A stretch of 64,000 bases of DNA from Gordionus sp. m RMFG-2023 (lineage: Eukaryota; Nematomorpha; Gordioida; Chordodea; Parachordodidae): contig NC_088776.1 of the NCBI RefSeq assembly GCF_954871325.1, positions 45,650,569 through 45,714,568 on the forward strand. Direction: 5' to 3'. Shown here one piece after another: positions 59,801 through 64,000 of this stretch. Under the pieces are notes generated by a model. That model searched no databases. It was not told the origin of the DNA and saw only the letters and a list, made by a program, of their open reading frames with translations. Both the position numbers and the translations under genes were made by a program. Positions within the stretch are counted from its first letter, which is position 1. Each line of letters opens with the position of its first letter.

Positions 59801-61590
59801 TTTCTCAGTTTCATCTTAATTTAGGATTAATATTTCTCAGTTTATTCATCTTGATTCTCAATTTAACTGTCAAAATCTATGCAAATTTTTCGTGCCTTAG
59901 ATTCCTATGAGATGAGTGCATTGATCAGTCTAGTAGCCTGTATAACCCTGCATTCACAGTTAGCACGAATTGCAAAGTATTCAAAAATGAATGTGAAATT
60001 ATTATATATATATCCCAGGATAAAAAAAAATTTGTTACCTTCATTGGCCAACCTTAAGTTTAGAAAGCGACGGAAGGCATTTATTCCGAGAATTTTATCA
60101 ATGTTTAGTGCTTTATTTTATATTATTTTGATTCATTTGCTAGACAATATGAAGAAGAAAAGTTATTATTTAAATTATAAAAAATTGGCATCATGCCAGT
60201 ATAAATAACTTGTTCCTATGCTTGACTAGTACTTATTAATTCCTCTATTCGAAAAAAATTCGAGTTTGGCAACACTTATAATAAACAATCAAAGAGTGAT
60301 CCATTAGTACATTTTATCTGTTTGGGAGATATTTTAAAGGGGAATTTATTTTTGCTATTAGTATTATGCCAGAATGAAGAGTATGCTTGTGTTAATATGT
60401 AGTGTCTTACTTTTTAATCAATTTCGCCAACCACACTGAATTATAAGCCATATCACATCTTAAGCAGAAGTCAGCCAAATTTTTGGAAACCTTAACTCTA
60501 GAATTTATATCAATAATTAGGACGTGTTTAATATATTTTAATGCTTCAACCCGTTTGGCATTTAGTTTAAAGATAAGCGCATTATTGGTAAAATAAGAAA
60601 AACAAATGCCAAGATTGGCATCATGCTATAACAAAAATTATAGAAGCACTAAAAATCTAGGTATGGTATATGTAATGCCTAATTAGCACTTGCTATTTCA
60701 TAAATCAGTTTTTCCAGTCAATAAACAGAAAATAGTTATAAATTAAATAAAAACTCCTTTGGCTGAGTCTTAAATATCGATTTTAATGCGATTCATTACA
60801 TCTAATTGTCTACGCCATTTATAGTAATTATTAAAAAAAAATTTAAGATATTAAAATAAAAATGCTTATAAAATATAAAAATATTAATTATTTTATTTAT
60901 AAAAAATATGCACCTTCTTTCTTGTGTGTTGTAATTTGTAAATATACTTTTATTATTTTATACTAAATTTTTAAAACAAAGAAATATGAATTTTTATAAT
61001 ATTCATTTTTTTAAATCGAATTAAAACCTTACCGGAATCAAATAGGGAAGATCTGCTACCAGATCATGGATCCGTTATGTCTCTGATATTAAATTGATAC
61101 ATTCAATCAAAATTTATTTTAAAATGATGTTTTATAATATATTTATTTTCTAACCCCTCATTTAAGATCAGTTCGTATTCGCGGCGTGGGATACAAAAAT
61201 AGAGCATATTTTAGGTACTTAACCATCGCGCTAATTTTGAATGAGGGGTTATTTATCGAGAAATTTACAATTCAGGAATAAAAAATGCTAAATTTTATGG
61301 ACATAAATTTATTTTCCTTTCATTTTTACGGTAAAATAAAATTTATTAATCCATTTTTTTTTTATAAAAAAAAGAATATATTTAAAACATTTACTGTCGA
61401 ATCATACATCGAAATGAGTTTGGGTGTTAATCAAAATCAAAGCAGCTTACATAGGTATAGTTGGCCTACTAAATCCAACATCAATTTTAACATCAACACG
61501 GAAGAACGACAAAAAGATAATCAGCCCAATATCACCCTTAACCCGCTTGATATTAAAACTTACCTTTTAACGATAACTATGAAATCATAG
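32775..61590 (+). CDS. MAN2B1: lysosomal alpha-mannosidase, GH38 family, 19 coding exons traced
   Basis: GH38 enzyme that removes alpha-linked mannose from N-glycan oligosaccharides in the lysosome. Exons join with consistent phases into about 1,099 residues (mammalian MAN2B1 has about 1,010), lacking only the signal-peptide exon. Zinc-site and catalytic motifs are all present: HTHDDAGW (exon 32775), WQIDPFGHS with the Asp nucleophile (exon 39999), and QHHDAVTGT (exon 48311). Downstream, [42 protein letters not shown] and LHLLTL mark the GH38 C-terminal beta domains. Sequons such as NDT, NST, NIS, NQT, NNT, NES and NIT fit a glycosylated lysosomal protein. Introns run from 129 bp to 5.4 kb, the long ones carrying transposons. 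No premature stop or frameshift in the traced exons, so the gene looks functional. The boundary of the exon ending near 52875-52896 is ambiguous. Confidence 0.9.
33162..33332 (+). CDS. MAN2B1: alpha-mannosidase exon
   Basis: Reads [20 protein letters not shown] ... [18 protein letters not shown] ... QRFVDNG, matching the first alpha/beta region of GH38. Phase 1 at both sides; donor G|GTAATT. A family B MITE is inserted 22 bp past the donor. Confidence 0.93.
33355..33693. mobile_element. hAT-type MITE, family B
   Basis: A 339-bp element with left end TAGAGATCTGCAAAG and right end TGCAGATCACTA, flanked by a perfect 8-bp duplication TATCAAAG (33347-33354, 33694-33701). GC-rich internal motifs (CCAGCCCGGCCC, GGGCCGAGC). 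Non-coding. Confidence 0.8.
34712..34850 (+). mobile_element. tRNA-derived SINE
   Basis: GTGTAGCTCAGATGTTAGA resembles an RNA polymerase III A box. About 45 bp later GGTTAGATCCCAGC resembles a B box. The spacing is that of a tRNA head, but a cloverleaf with proper acceptor pairing is not evident. The tail is AT-rich. Probably a decayed SINE rather than a functional tRNA. Confidence 0.45.
35252..35450. mobile_element. family B MITE fragment
   Basis: The left end TAGATATCTGTAAAG is a variant of the family terminus. GTCCGGCCCC, CAACCCGGCTCG and GCCTGGCCCGG follow. No matching right end or duplication was found. Confidence 0.45.
37205..38330 (-). mobile_element. MULE (Mutator-like) transposon remnant
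   Basis: The minus strand reads fragments of the MULE transposase C-terminus: [20 protein letters not shown], then [16 protein letters not shown], and [20 protein letters not shown] then IRG. Upstream are [13 protein letters not shown] and [12 protein letters not shown]. The typical family has FNSLVG-HPSIW-I-x-I-K and a final LRG motif. Stops and frame changes break it. Flanks carry inverted GGGAAAAAAACCCCCGGAA-like sequence on the left and CCGGGG/TTTTTTCC runs on the right (38260-38325), which may be its terminal repeats. Confidence 0.55.
38378..38470 (+). repeat. tandem duplication of a splice acceptor
   Basis: A unit of about 46-47 bp (branch region, pyrimidine tract, TTTTTTAG and the exon start GTCAATTAGAAATATT) occurs twice in a row. 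The second copy is the real exon start at 38454. Splicing to the first (38408) would read QLEIFVL and then stop, so it should be unproductive. Confidence 0.8.
38454..38570 (+). CDS. MAN2B1: alpha-mannosidase exon (GGWVMNDEA)
   Basis: Reads [20 protein letters not shown] then [19 protein letters not shown], a highly conserved GH38 block. Phase 1 at both sides. Donor G|GTTAAA. Confidence 0.93.
38571..39998 (+). other. intron of the mannosidase gene
   Basis: 1.4 kb, AT-rich. It holds a family M MITE at 39040-39250. Nothing else is recognisable. Confidence 0.75.
39040..39250. mobile_element. mariner-like MITE, family M
   Basis: The left end TATGACTGTTAAAAGG and the right end CTTTTTAACAACCCTA are inverted with TA at the edges. 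The core GCCTGGAGATTTTGCCCATA and GATGGCAGAAAGG is typical of the family. 211 bp. Confidence 0.65.
39999..40178 (+). CDS. MAN2B1: alpha-mannosidase exon (catalytic nucleophile DPFGHS)
   Basis: Reads [20 protein letters not shown] then [19 protein letters not shown] and [11 protein letters not shown]. The Asp of IDPFGHS is the nucleophile and a zinc ligand in GH38. The split codon G+AT gives Asp before CGIPK. Donor T|GTAAAT. Confidence 0.94.
40200..40370. mobile_element. mariner-like MITE, family M (left end lost)
   Basis: The right end CTTAACAACACTA and the core GCCTGGAGATTTTGCTCTTA match the family. The left terminus is missing or degraded. It begins only about 20 bp after the exon donor. 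Confidence 0.6.
40464..40929. mobile_element. hAT-type MITE, family B, complete
   Basis: The best copy of the family: 466 bp, inverted ends TAGAGATCTGCAAAG and TTTTGCAGATCTCTA, perfect 8-bp duplication ATACATAC (40456-40463, 40930-40937). GC-rich blocks (AAGCCCGGCCCG, CCCGGCGCG, GCCCGGGCTGGCC) lie inside the ends. Non-coding. Confidence 0.85.
41218..41372 (+). CDS. MAN2B1: alpha-mannosidase exon ([16 protein letters not shown])
   Basis: Reads [20 protein letters not shown] then [10 protein letters not shown], matching the Y-x-PP-x-(G/N)-x-C-x-D-(V/I)-LC segment of the family. Starts with TT completing a Phe codon; ends in phase 0 at CAA|GTAGAA. Confidence 0.92.
44217..46082 (-). pseudogene. 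hAT family A transposase gene
   Basis: Starts at ATG 46082 ([20 protein letters not shown]) and ends at 44217 ([11 protein letters not shown]). Segments: 46082-45334 (BED finger [12 protein letters not shown], then [20 protein letters not shown]); a frame change near 45333; then [20 protein letters not shown] to QEKQLSV; intron 45000-44948; [18 protein letters not shown] to EIYSIYT; intron 44610-44565; [11 protein letters not shown] to the end. Apart from the one frame change, the reading is open once the two introns are removed. This makes it a recently inactivated, or possibly misread, transposase. Confidence 0.7.
44565..44610 (-). other. 46-bp intron in the hAT transposase
   Basis: Minus strand ACAG|GTATTT ... 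TTATAAG|CTGCTG. Removal keeps the frame (IYT-AADNYNC). A second, 53-bp intron lies at 44948-45000 (AGTG|GTAAAC ... ACATACAG|GAGGAA), joining LSV to EEWDDL. Confidence 0.6.
46759..46947 (+). CDS. MAN2B1: alpha-mannosidase exon (TMGNDFNYQ)
   Basis: Reads [20 protein letters not shown], then [20 protein letters not shown] and [13 protein letters not shown], the conserved TMG-x-DF-x-Y block with WFKNLDKLI. Phase 0 at both ends. Acceptor TTATAG. Confidence 0.93.
46948..47565 (+). other. intron of the mannosidase gene
   Basis: 618 bp. Its left part (about 46980-47227) is a degenerate family B MITE; the rest is AT-rich with nothing recognisable. Confidence 0.7.
46980..47227. mobile_element. degenerate family B MITE
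   Basis: Motifs GACCGGAACGGGCCC, AAGACCGGGTCATG, TTCCGGGCCTGG and GGACGGGCTT, with a right edge CTGCCTGTCTCTG that resembles the family terminus TGCAGATCTCT. The target duplication is not clear. Confidence 0.45.
47566..47904 (+). CDS. MAN2B1: alpha-mannosidase exon ([12 protein letters not shown])
   Basis: The largest exon (113 codons). Begins [20 protein letters not shown]; ends [20 protein letters not shown] plus FLH. Family landmarks YSTP-x-CYL, DFFP and FWTGYF-SRP are present. An extra Asn/Lys-rich stretch of about 50 residues between [11 protein letters not shown] and [14 protein letters not shown] is longer than in mammals. Phase 0. Confidence 0.92.
47905..48310 (+). other. intron of the mannosidase gene
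   Basis: 406 bp of AT-rich DNA. No element recognised. Confidence 0.75.
48311..48481 (+). CDS. MAN2B1: alpha-mannosidase exon (HHDAVTGT zinc ligand)
   Basis: Reads [18 protein letters not shown], then [20 protein letters not shown] and [15 protein letters not shown]. The His of HHDAV-(S/T)-GT is the fourth zinc ligand in the family. Phase 0; donor GAA|GTTTTA is weak but the junction to MAIEEGL fits. Confidence 0.93.
48482..49410 (+). other. intron of the mannosidase gene
   Basis: 929 bp, AT-rich. A short GC-richer patch (GGGTCCTTAGAGGGCCCTGTCG without clear ends; shown as GGGTCCTTAGAG and GGGCCCTGTC) near 48899-48925 may be transposon debris. Confidence 0.6.
49411..49524 (+). CDS. MAN2B1: alpha-mannosidase exon ([13 protein letters not shown])
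   Basis: Reads [20 protein letters not shown] then [18 protein letters not shown], matching the F-C-x-x-LNIS-x-C region. Phase 0; NIS is a glycosylation sequon conserved in the family. Confidence 0.9.
49630..49829. mobile_element. mariner-like MITE, family M
   Basis: Inverted ends TAGTGTTGTTATAAAG and TTTTTAACAACACTA with TA at both edges. The core GAGATTTTGCTCATAGGTGG and AAAGTTTGGGCATCTA match the family. 200 bp. Confidence 0.75.
49836..50249. mobile_element. degenerate family B MITE
   Basis: GC-rich motifs AGCCCGGC, TTTGGGCCGGACCG, CCAGCCCG and GAATCGGGCC, with a right edge AAGTCTCTA like the family terminus. It abuts the preceding family M element. Confidence 0.45.
50305..50421 (+). CDS. 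MAN2B1: alpha-mannosidase exon ([16 protein letters not shown])
   Basis: Reads [20 protein letters not shown] then [19 protein letters not shown]. This is the start of the GH38 C-terminal beta domain (VYNPL). Phase 0; donor CAG|GTATTT. Confidence 0.92.
50422..52618 (+). other. 2.2 kb intron of the mannosidase gene
   Basis: Contains a non-autonomous hAT family A derivative (50894-51418) and C-rich runs near 51718-51730. The rest is AT-rich with nothing recognisable. Confidence 0.7.
50894..51418. mobile_element. non-autonomous derivative of hAT family A
   Basis: 525 bp. The left end GACCTATTCAAAAAAAT and the right end CGTTTTTGAAGCCTAATA match the termini of 43929-46417, and the internal AATCGAATAGTGCATTATT-like string is shared. 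The flanks CAGCTTAT (50886-50893) and TAGCTTAT (51419-51426) form an 8-bp duplication with one mismatch. No transposase. Confidence 0.65.
52619..52896 (+). CDS. MAN2B1: alpha-mannosidase exon ([12 protein letters not shown])
   Basis: Reads [20 protein letters not shown], then [20 protein letters not shown] and a variable region to about FEFATFK. The family motif here is (S/A)-LPALG-x-S. The 3' end is uncertain: three phase 2 donors (52875, 52881, 52896) all join to the next exon (giving a Lys or Glu before QNEINANL), in a part of the protein that is poorly conserved. Confidence 0.82.
53043..53175 (+). CDS. MAN2B1: alpha-mannosidase exon (variable linker)
   Basis: Reads [20 protein letters not shown] then [20 protein letters not shown] and LENK. 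The region corresponds to the proteolytically processed, basic, variable linker of mammalian MAN2B1; PRQRKAK could be a processing site (inference). The final LENK joins in phase 0 to [10 protein letters not shown], the conserved IEN-x-x-(L/I)-x-x-TFDPDT block. Confidence 0.8.
53331..53540 (+). CDS. MAN2B1: alpha-mannosidase exon ([10 protein letters not shown])
   Basis: Reads [20 protein letters not shown] then [20 protein letters not shown] and [11 protein letters not shown]. The downstream codons to IIK|GTGAAT are in frame, and the following exon continues in phase 0. Short GT-AG introns (155 and 135 bp) flank it. Confidence 0.93.
53676..53849 (+). CDS. MAN2B1: alpha-mannosidase exon (WTVGPIP)
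   Basis: Reads [20 protein letters not shown] then [20 protein letters not shown] and [12 protein letters not shown], matching the E-W-(S/T)-VGPIP and KE-(V/I)-I-x-R-(F/I)-D motifs. Phase 0; donor TCT|GTAATT. Confidence 0.93.
53850..54561 (+). other. intron of the mannosidase gene
   Basis: 712 bp, AT-rich with a G9 run near 54204 and a C10 run near 54421. No element identified. Confidence 0.65.
54562..54735 (+). CDS. MAN2B1: alpha-mannosidase exon ([10 protein letters not shown])
   Basis: Reads [20 protein letters not shown], then [20 protein letters not shown] and DEE. Motifs FYTDSNGR and NYYPVN-x-x-(I/A)-x-I are recognisable. The acceptor TTCTCCAAG at 54561 was chosen because it keeps phase 0 and aligns best; an upstream acceptor at 54542 would be out of phase. 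Confidence 0.9.
54736..55141 (+). other. intron of the mannosidase gene
   Basis: 406 bp of AT-rich DNA. No element recognised. Confidence 0.75.
55142..55310 (+). CDS. MAN2B1: alpha-mannosidase exon ([21 protein letters not shown])
   Basis: Reads [20 protein letters not shown] then [20 protein letters not shown] and [14 protein letters not shown]. This is the most conserved block of the C-terminal half of GH38. Ends in phase 1 at CAAG|GTTAAT. Confidence 0.94.
55490..55829. mobile_element. family B MITE, diverged
   Basis: The left end TAGAGCCTTGCAAATA is close to the family terminus TAGAGATCTGCAAAG and the right end GGCCACTA matches the variant at 33693. Internal motifs GGGTCAGGCTCAG, TCGGGCAGG. 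No convincing target duplication, so the edges may have changed. Confidence 0.5.
56763..56985. mobile_element. mariner-like MITE, family M, complete
   Basis: The best copy: 223 bp, ends TAGTGTTGTTAAACGGCTCG and GACCCGTTTAACAATACTA, with TA at both edges. The halves are largely self-complementary (AGCCAGAAAAATATTACC against GTAATATTATTCTGG). Confidence 0.8.
58199..58275. mobile_element. 77-bp hairpin MITE
   Basis: GCGTCCAAAGTCAAATTT (58201-58218) and AAATTGAGTTTGGACGC (58257-58273) are inverted around an AT-rich loop. Very small foldback element. Confidence 0.6.
58288..58605. mobile_element. GTTACTTTT/AAGTAAC-rich element, probably hAT-derived
   Basis: The left part has TAGTTACTTTTAAAATAAG, AACTAGTAACTGTAATTAG; the right part has TAACTATTACTTTTAAAG, TACTTTTAAAAGATAAC. 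Clustered, partly inverted GTTACT/AGTAAC motifs are typical of hAT subterminal regions. No transposase. Confidence 0.4.
58646..58776 (+). CDS. MAN2B1: alpha-mannosidase exon ([14 protein letters not shown])
   Basis: Reads [20 protein letters not shown] then [20 protein letters not shown] and NESV, matching the G-x-V-x-RG-x-H-x-x-LLD block and the following helix. The Gly codon is split (G + GT), and the exon ends in phase 0 at GTA|GTAAGC, a strong donor. Short (129 bp) intron follows. Confidence 0.92.
58906..59064 (+). CDS. MAN2B1: alpha-mannosidase exon ([13 protein letters not shown])
   Basis: Reads [20 protein letters not shown] then [20 protein letters not shown] and [10 protein letters not shown], matching (L)-PP-x-(V/L)-HLLTL-x-x-W and LLRLEH. 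Phase 0; donor AAG|GTTAAT. Confidence 0.94.
59650..59870. repeat. degenerate minisatellite
   Basis: A unit of roughly 45-50 bp (TTAACATTAATTTGCTC, TCTCAGTTTAGTCATTTTAA and variants) repeats about four to five times with drift. It lies just inside an edge reading ATGGCGTAGCCAGAAT (59518). Confidence 0.6.
60178..60740 (-). repeat. unclassified dispersed repeat, related to 15240-15950
   Basis: Read on the minus strand it has the same order of blocks as the 15.2 kb copy: GCTTCTATAATTTTTGTTA, TAGCATGATGCCAATCTTGG, CTTTAAACTA, GGGTTGAAGCATTAAAA, then TTTGGCT and GATGTGATATGGC. A frame of about 49 codons stays open ([20 protein letters not shown], then [30 protein letters not shown]), whereas the 15.3 kb copy has stops there. 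Family unknown. Confidence 0.5.
61151..61251. mobile_element. 101-bp MITE with TAACCCCTCATT ends
   Basis: TAACCCCTCATTTAA and TTGAATGAGGGGTTA are inverted at the two edges. The interior has CGCGGCGTGGG and ACCATCGCGC, GC-rich for the region. Non-coding. Confidence 0.6.
61375..61590 (+). CDS. MAN2B1: alpha-mannosidase last exon
   Basis: Reads [20 protein letters not shown], then [15 protein letters not shown] and [20 protein letters not shown] to TAG. Matches the family end (DLFSTFTI ... L-x-PM-(E/D)-I-(R/K)-T-(F/Y)-(L)). Acceptor after a T10 tract at 61374, phase 0. ATAAAT near 61614 is a possible but non-canonical polyadenylation signal. Confidence 0.94.
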   Translation, partial: NIFKTFTVESYIEMSLGVNQNQSSLHRYSWPTKSNINFNINTEERQKDNQPNITLNPLDIKTYLLTITMKS

Positions 61591-63013
61591 GTTATTGATT
61601 TATATTCTTATTATAAATAATTTTATAGAAAATTATTTGTTCCGGGCCACAATTATTTTTTTACATCAAATTCATAAATATAAATGTAAAATTATTTTAT
61701 ATTTGCGTTCAAGTTAATAATTGTTTAAAATCTGGAAATAATTAATTTATTATCAATTCATTCATAATAATATTAAATATTGAATTTATTGTAAGATTAA
61801 TAATGTTAAACATTTCAAAATTCGCTTTTATTTTTGATTCTAAAACGAATAATATAACAATTGCTTTTATTTTCTCCATTCTTGAAGATTTTTTTTAAAA
61901 CTCGTTTGATATTTTACCAGTTCGCTACCCATTTTTTTAAAAAAAAAGGAGCCTCCCTTTTCTCTCCTACGATTCTTCTAAATATAAGTAATATTTTAAT
62001 GATTTGTCCAAAAAAGTCATTTTTTCCCCTTATAAATTTATTAAATTCAATCATACATTATTACAAAGGCACATTCTCAATTATATTTGTATTTTAAAAC
62101 ATTCAAATAACAATTCATGATAAAGCAATATGGCTTCAAATATAATTATTTAATAGAAATAAATCTATCTAAAAATATCATTTTAATTAAACAATGAATT
62201 AGGACTAGGCTGGAGCAGGTTGTTATATTTTTAGAAGACCTTGTAAACCTGTTGTTAATTGGAAACGAAGCTTTTCGTAAGATGTAATATTAAAATATAA
62301 ATCAAATACAACCGGTTCTTAAAAAAAAATTAAATTATAAAATTCGATATTCAAGTATATATGACAAAACATGACTATATTAATTAAATGCTGAGCACGG
62401 GCTAAGATTTAGGTTATTACTAGGGTTAGTAATTAAGTTATGATGTTTAGGATTGGAGCATTTTCACTTTATTCAATTAGCTACAAATACACAACTCTTT
62501 GAATTTTACATTATTAAGCAACATTACAATTATACGTTTGTTAGCTTATCCTGTGTTATATAATCACTTTCCTATAATAAAAATTATTTGAGGATTGCCT
62601 CGAGAAGTTTGTTAATGAACGATATATTATAAATTAATAAACGATCTATTAGGACATTGGAAAATTTAAAGAATTTTTTTGAAATCCACTATAAAAGAAG
62701 AAGCTGCCAAATTAGAACGAAATTATATTATATTATTAACTAGATAATTAGTTTTAATATAATTAGTATTGTTACCCGGAGGGAATTCATTAGAAGGGAA
62801 TATTTCCAAAATTCTACATTTTTTTAAATATTTATAAAATTATTAAAAAATTTAAATCCTTTTCTTTATAAATAATCATAAATAGCTTGGATAAATTTAT
62901 TCAAAATATTATTGTAGCTCTCACATTTAATAGTTTTTGTTTCTTAAGCCTGATAACAAATATATTTTATTTGACAATATAACTTTTCCCAAGATAGATT
63001 TCTTATACCTGGG
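61591..63013. other. 3' flank of the mannosidase gene
   Basis: About 1.4 kb of AT-rich DNA between the mannosidase stop and the hAT element at the right edge. No gene or clear element is recognised. Confidence 0.65.
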
Positions 63014-64000
63014 CAGGGTTTCGAACCGTTTAGTATAACGGTTCGGTTCGTTCCGGTTTTTAGTTTAAAATTTTATAAAGGTTTTGTTCCATTTCGGTTT
63101 TTTAAAAAAATAATCATATCGGTTCGGTTTATAATTTATAACGGTTCTTTTCGGTTTGTTCCGGTTTTTATAAATTTAATTTTAAAAAAAATTAATCATT
63201 AACCATGTATATATTAATTTTAGAGAAAAATCTTTTTATAATTTCTTATTTAATTTAACCATGAATGATAATCTAATAGATATTTTTATTAAACTTAGTA
63301 AATATAAATTAGACAAATCAATTCTTTTTATTTCATAAATAAGATAAACACAAACATGCGCAAATACAATGAGGAATAAAATAACACATAAATATAATGA
63401 AATTTATATTATTTATTTTTAAAAAGAGAATTGGAACGGATAACTAAAATATTTTCTAATATTTCAGGATTTAATTTAGTTCTTTGCGCAGAGAGTATAA
63501 ACTTAAGGCTAGAAAATGCTCTTTCTACGGATACCTGCGTAGCTGGAACTGCTAGCACAACCATAGCTAACTTATAAAGTTCTGGCATACTATTCTTTAC
63601 ATTTTCCCAATAATTCAAAAGATTTGCATCTTTTTCTAATCTCTCTATATTATCAAATGACCGAATTATATACTCTATTTCTACACATTTATTATAATTT
63701 TCTATGCCCTGAGAACTATTCTTATTAAGGCTTTCATGCGACATTAATAAATCTTCAAAATCATCATCTAAGTTATCTTTCGAATGTGAACACGTAGGAA
63801 TAGTATCTAGATTTTCAATATTCTGATTATTTAAATTTTGGATTAAGTTCCAAGTTTTATAAAGATGTTTTTTGGCGATATCTTTTTCTTCAAATGATCA
63901 AAATACATTATATCTTGGATCGAGATATATAGCTGAGCAAAAAACTTCATTTTTCAAATTAATCTCTCGTGCTTTGATTGTACAAACTAAAAGTTTGGCA
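63014..64000 (-). mobile_element. hAT transposon with CAGGGTTTCGAACCG end (family E), cut by the window edge
   Basis: The left terminus CAGGGTTTCGAACCG is followed by repeated CGGTTCGGTT/TTCGGTTT motifs (63030-63170), typical hAT subterminal repeats. The minus strand encodes the transposase C-terminus from the window edge to 63409: a CSAIYLDPRYN-like segment, KKHLYKTWNLIQNL, LLNYWENVKNSMPELYKLA and the dimerisation domain VPATQVSVERAFSSLKFILS. One in-frame TGA (63898-63900) interrupts it; otherwise the seen part is open. The N-terminal half lies outside the window. Confidence 0.75.

Larger units (their letters stand above)
59065..61374 (+). other. 2.3 kb intron of the mannosidase gene
   Basis: Contains a GC-rich fragment (about 59376-59440, GGTGCCGGGCCTGG, family B-like), a degenerate minisatellite (59650-59870) preceded by a GGCGTAGCCAG-type repeat edge at 59518, the unclassified repeat (60178-60740) and a small MITE (61151-61251). 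Confidence 0.7.

Noticed and set aside
59879-60208. 109-codon + strand open frame starting [12 protein letters not shown]
   Set aside because: It lies inside a mannosidase intron, overlaps repeats, has no recognisable domain and does not fit a splice phase; probably chance.
61861-62097. 78-codon + strand open frame after the mannosidase stop
   Set aside because: Phe/Ile/Leu-rich composition as expected from AT-rich DNA; no domain and no homologue recognised.
1-64000. CRISPR arrays, bacterial operons, rRNA genes, LTR retrotransposons
   Set aside because: No regularly spaced direct repeats, Shine-Dalgarno-linked gene strings, conserved rRNA blocks or paired long terminal repeats were seen.

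Overview
The window is very AT-rich animal nuclear DNA. The evidence for an animal is two intron-bearing genes typical of metazoans: a single-pass leucine-rich-repeat/Ig receptor and a lysosomal alpha-mannosidase. Introns range from about 130 bp to about 15 kb and are full of DNA-transposon debris. I cannot name the phylum from sequence alone. There are no bacterial-type operons, rRNA genes or CRISPR arrays.

Layout, left to right. 1-3157 is AT-rich non-coding DNA with two small inverted-repeat elements. 3158-22301 is a two-exon LRR-Ig transmembrane receptor gene (+ strand). Its 15.4 kb intron holds MITEs, hAT remnants and unclassified repeats. 22302-32774 is intergenic and transposon-rich: a ZMYM1-like hAT remnant, a decayed reverse-transcriptase element, and a 3.45 kb hAT element with CAGGGTTGCCA ends and an inverted internal duplication. 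32775-61590 is a lysosomal alpha-mannosidase gene (MAN2B1 family, + strand). I traced 19 coding exons by conserved protein motifs and compatible splice phases; only the signal-peptide exon is unplaced. Its introns hold a MULE remnant, a 2.5 kb hAT element inserted into a reverse-transcriptase fossil, a tRNA-derived SINE and many MITEs. 61591-64000 is 3' flank, ending in a hAT element cut by the window edge.

At least seven distinct hAT lineages are visible, several with 8-bp target-site duplications still readable. Three MITE families recur: an autonomous hAT with two deletion derivatives, a GC-rich-ended hAT MITE (TIR TAGAGATCTGCAAA), and a TA-flanked mariner-like MITE (TIR GTGTTGTTAAACGG). 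All DNA-transposon insertions lie outside the coding exons.

The two host genes are unrelated in function: one product is predicted at the cell surface (adhesion or signalling), the other in the lysosome (mannose trimming of N-glycans).
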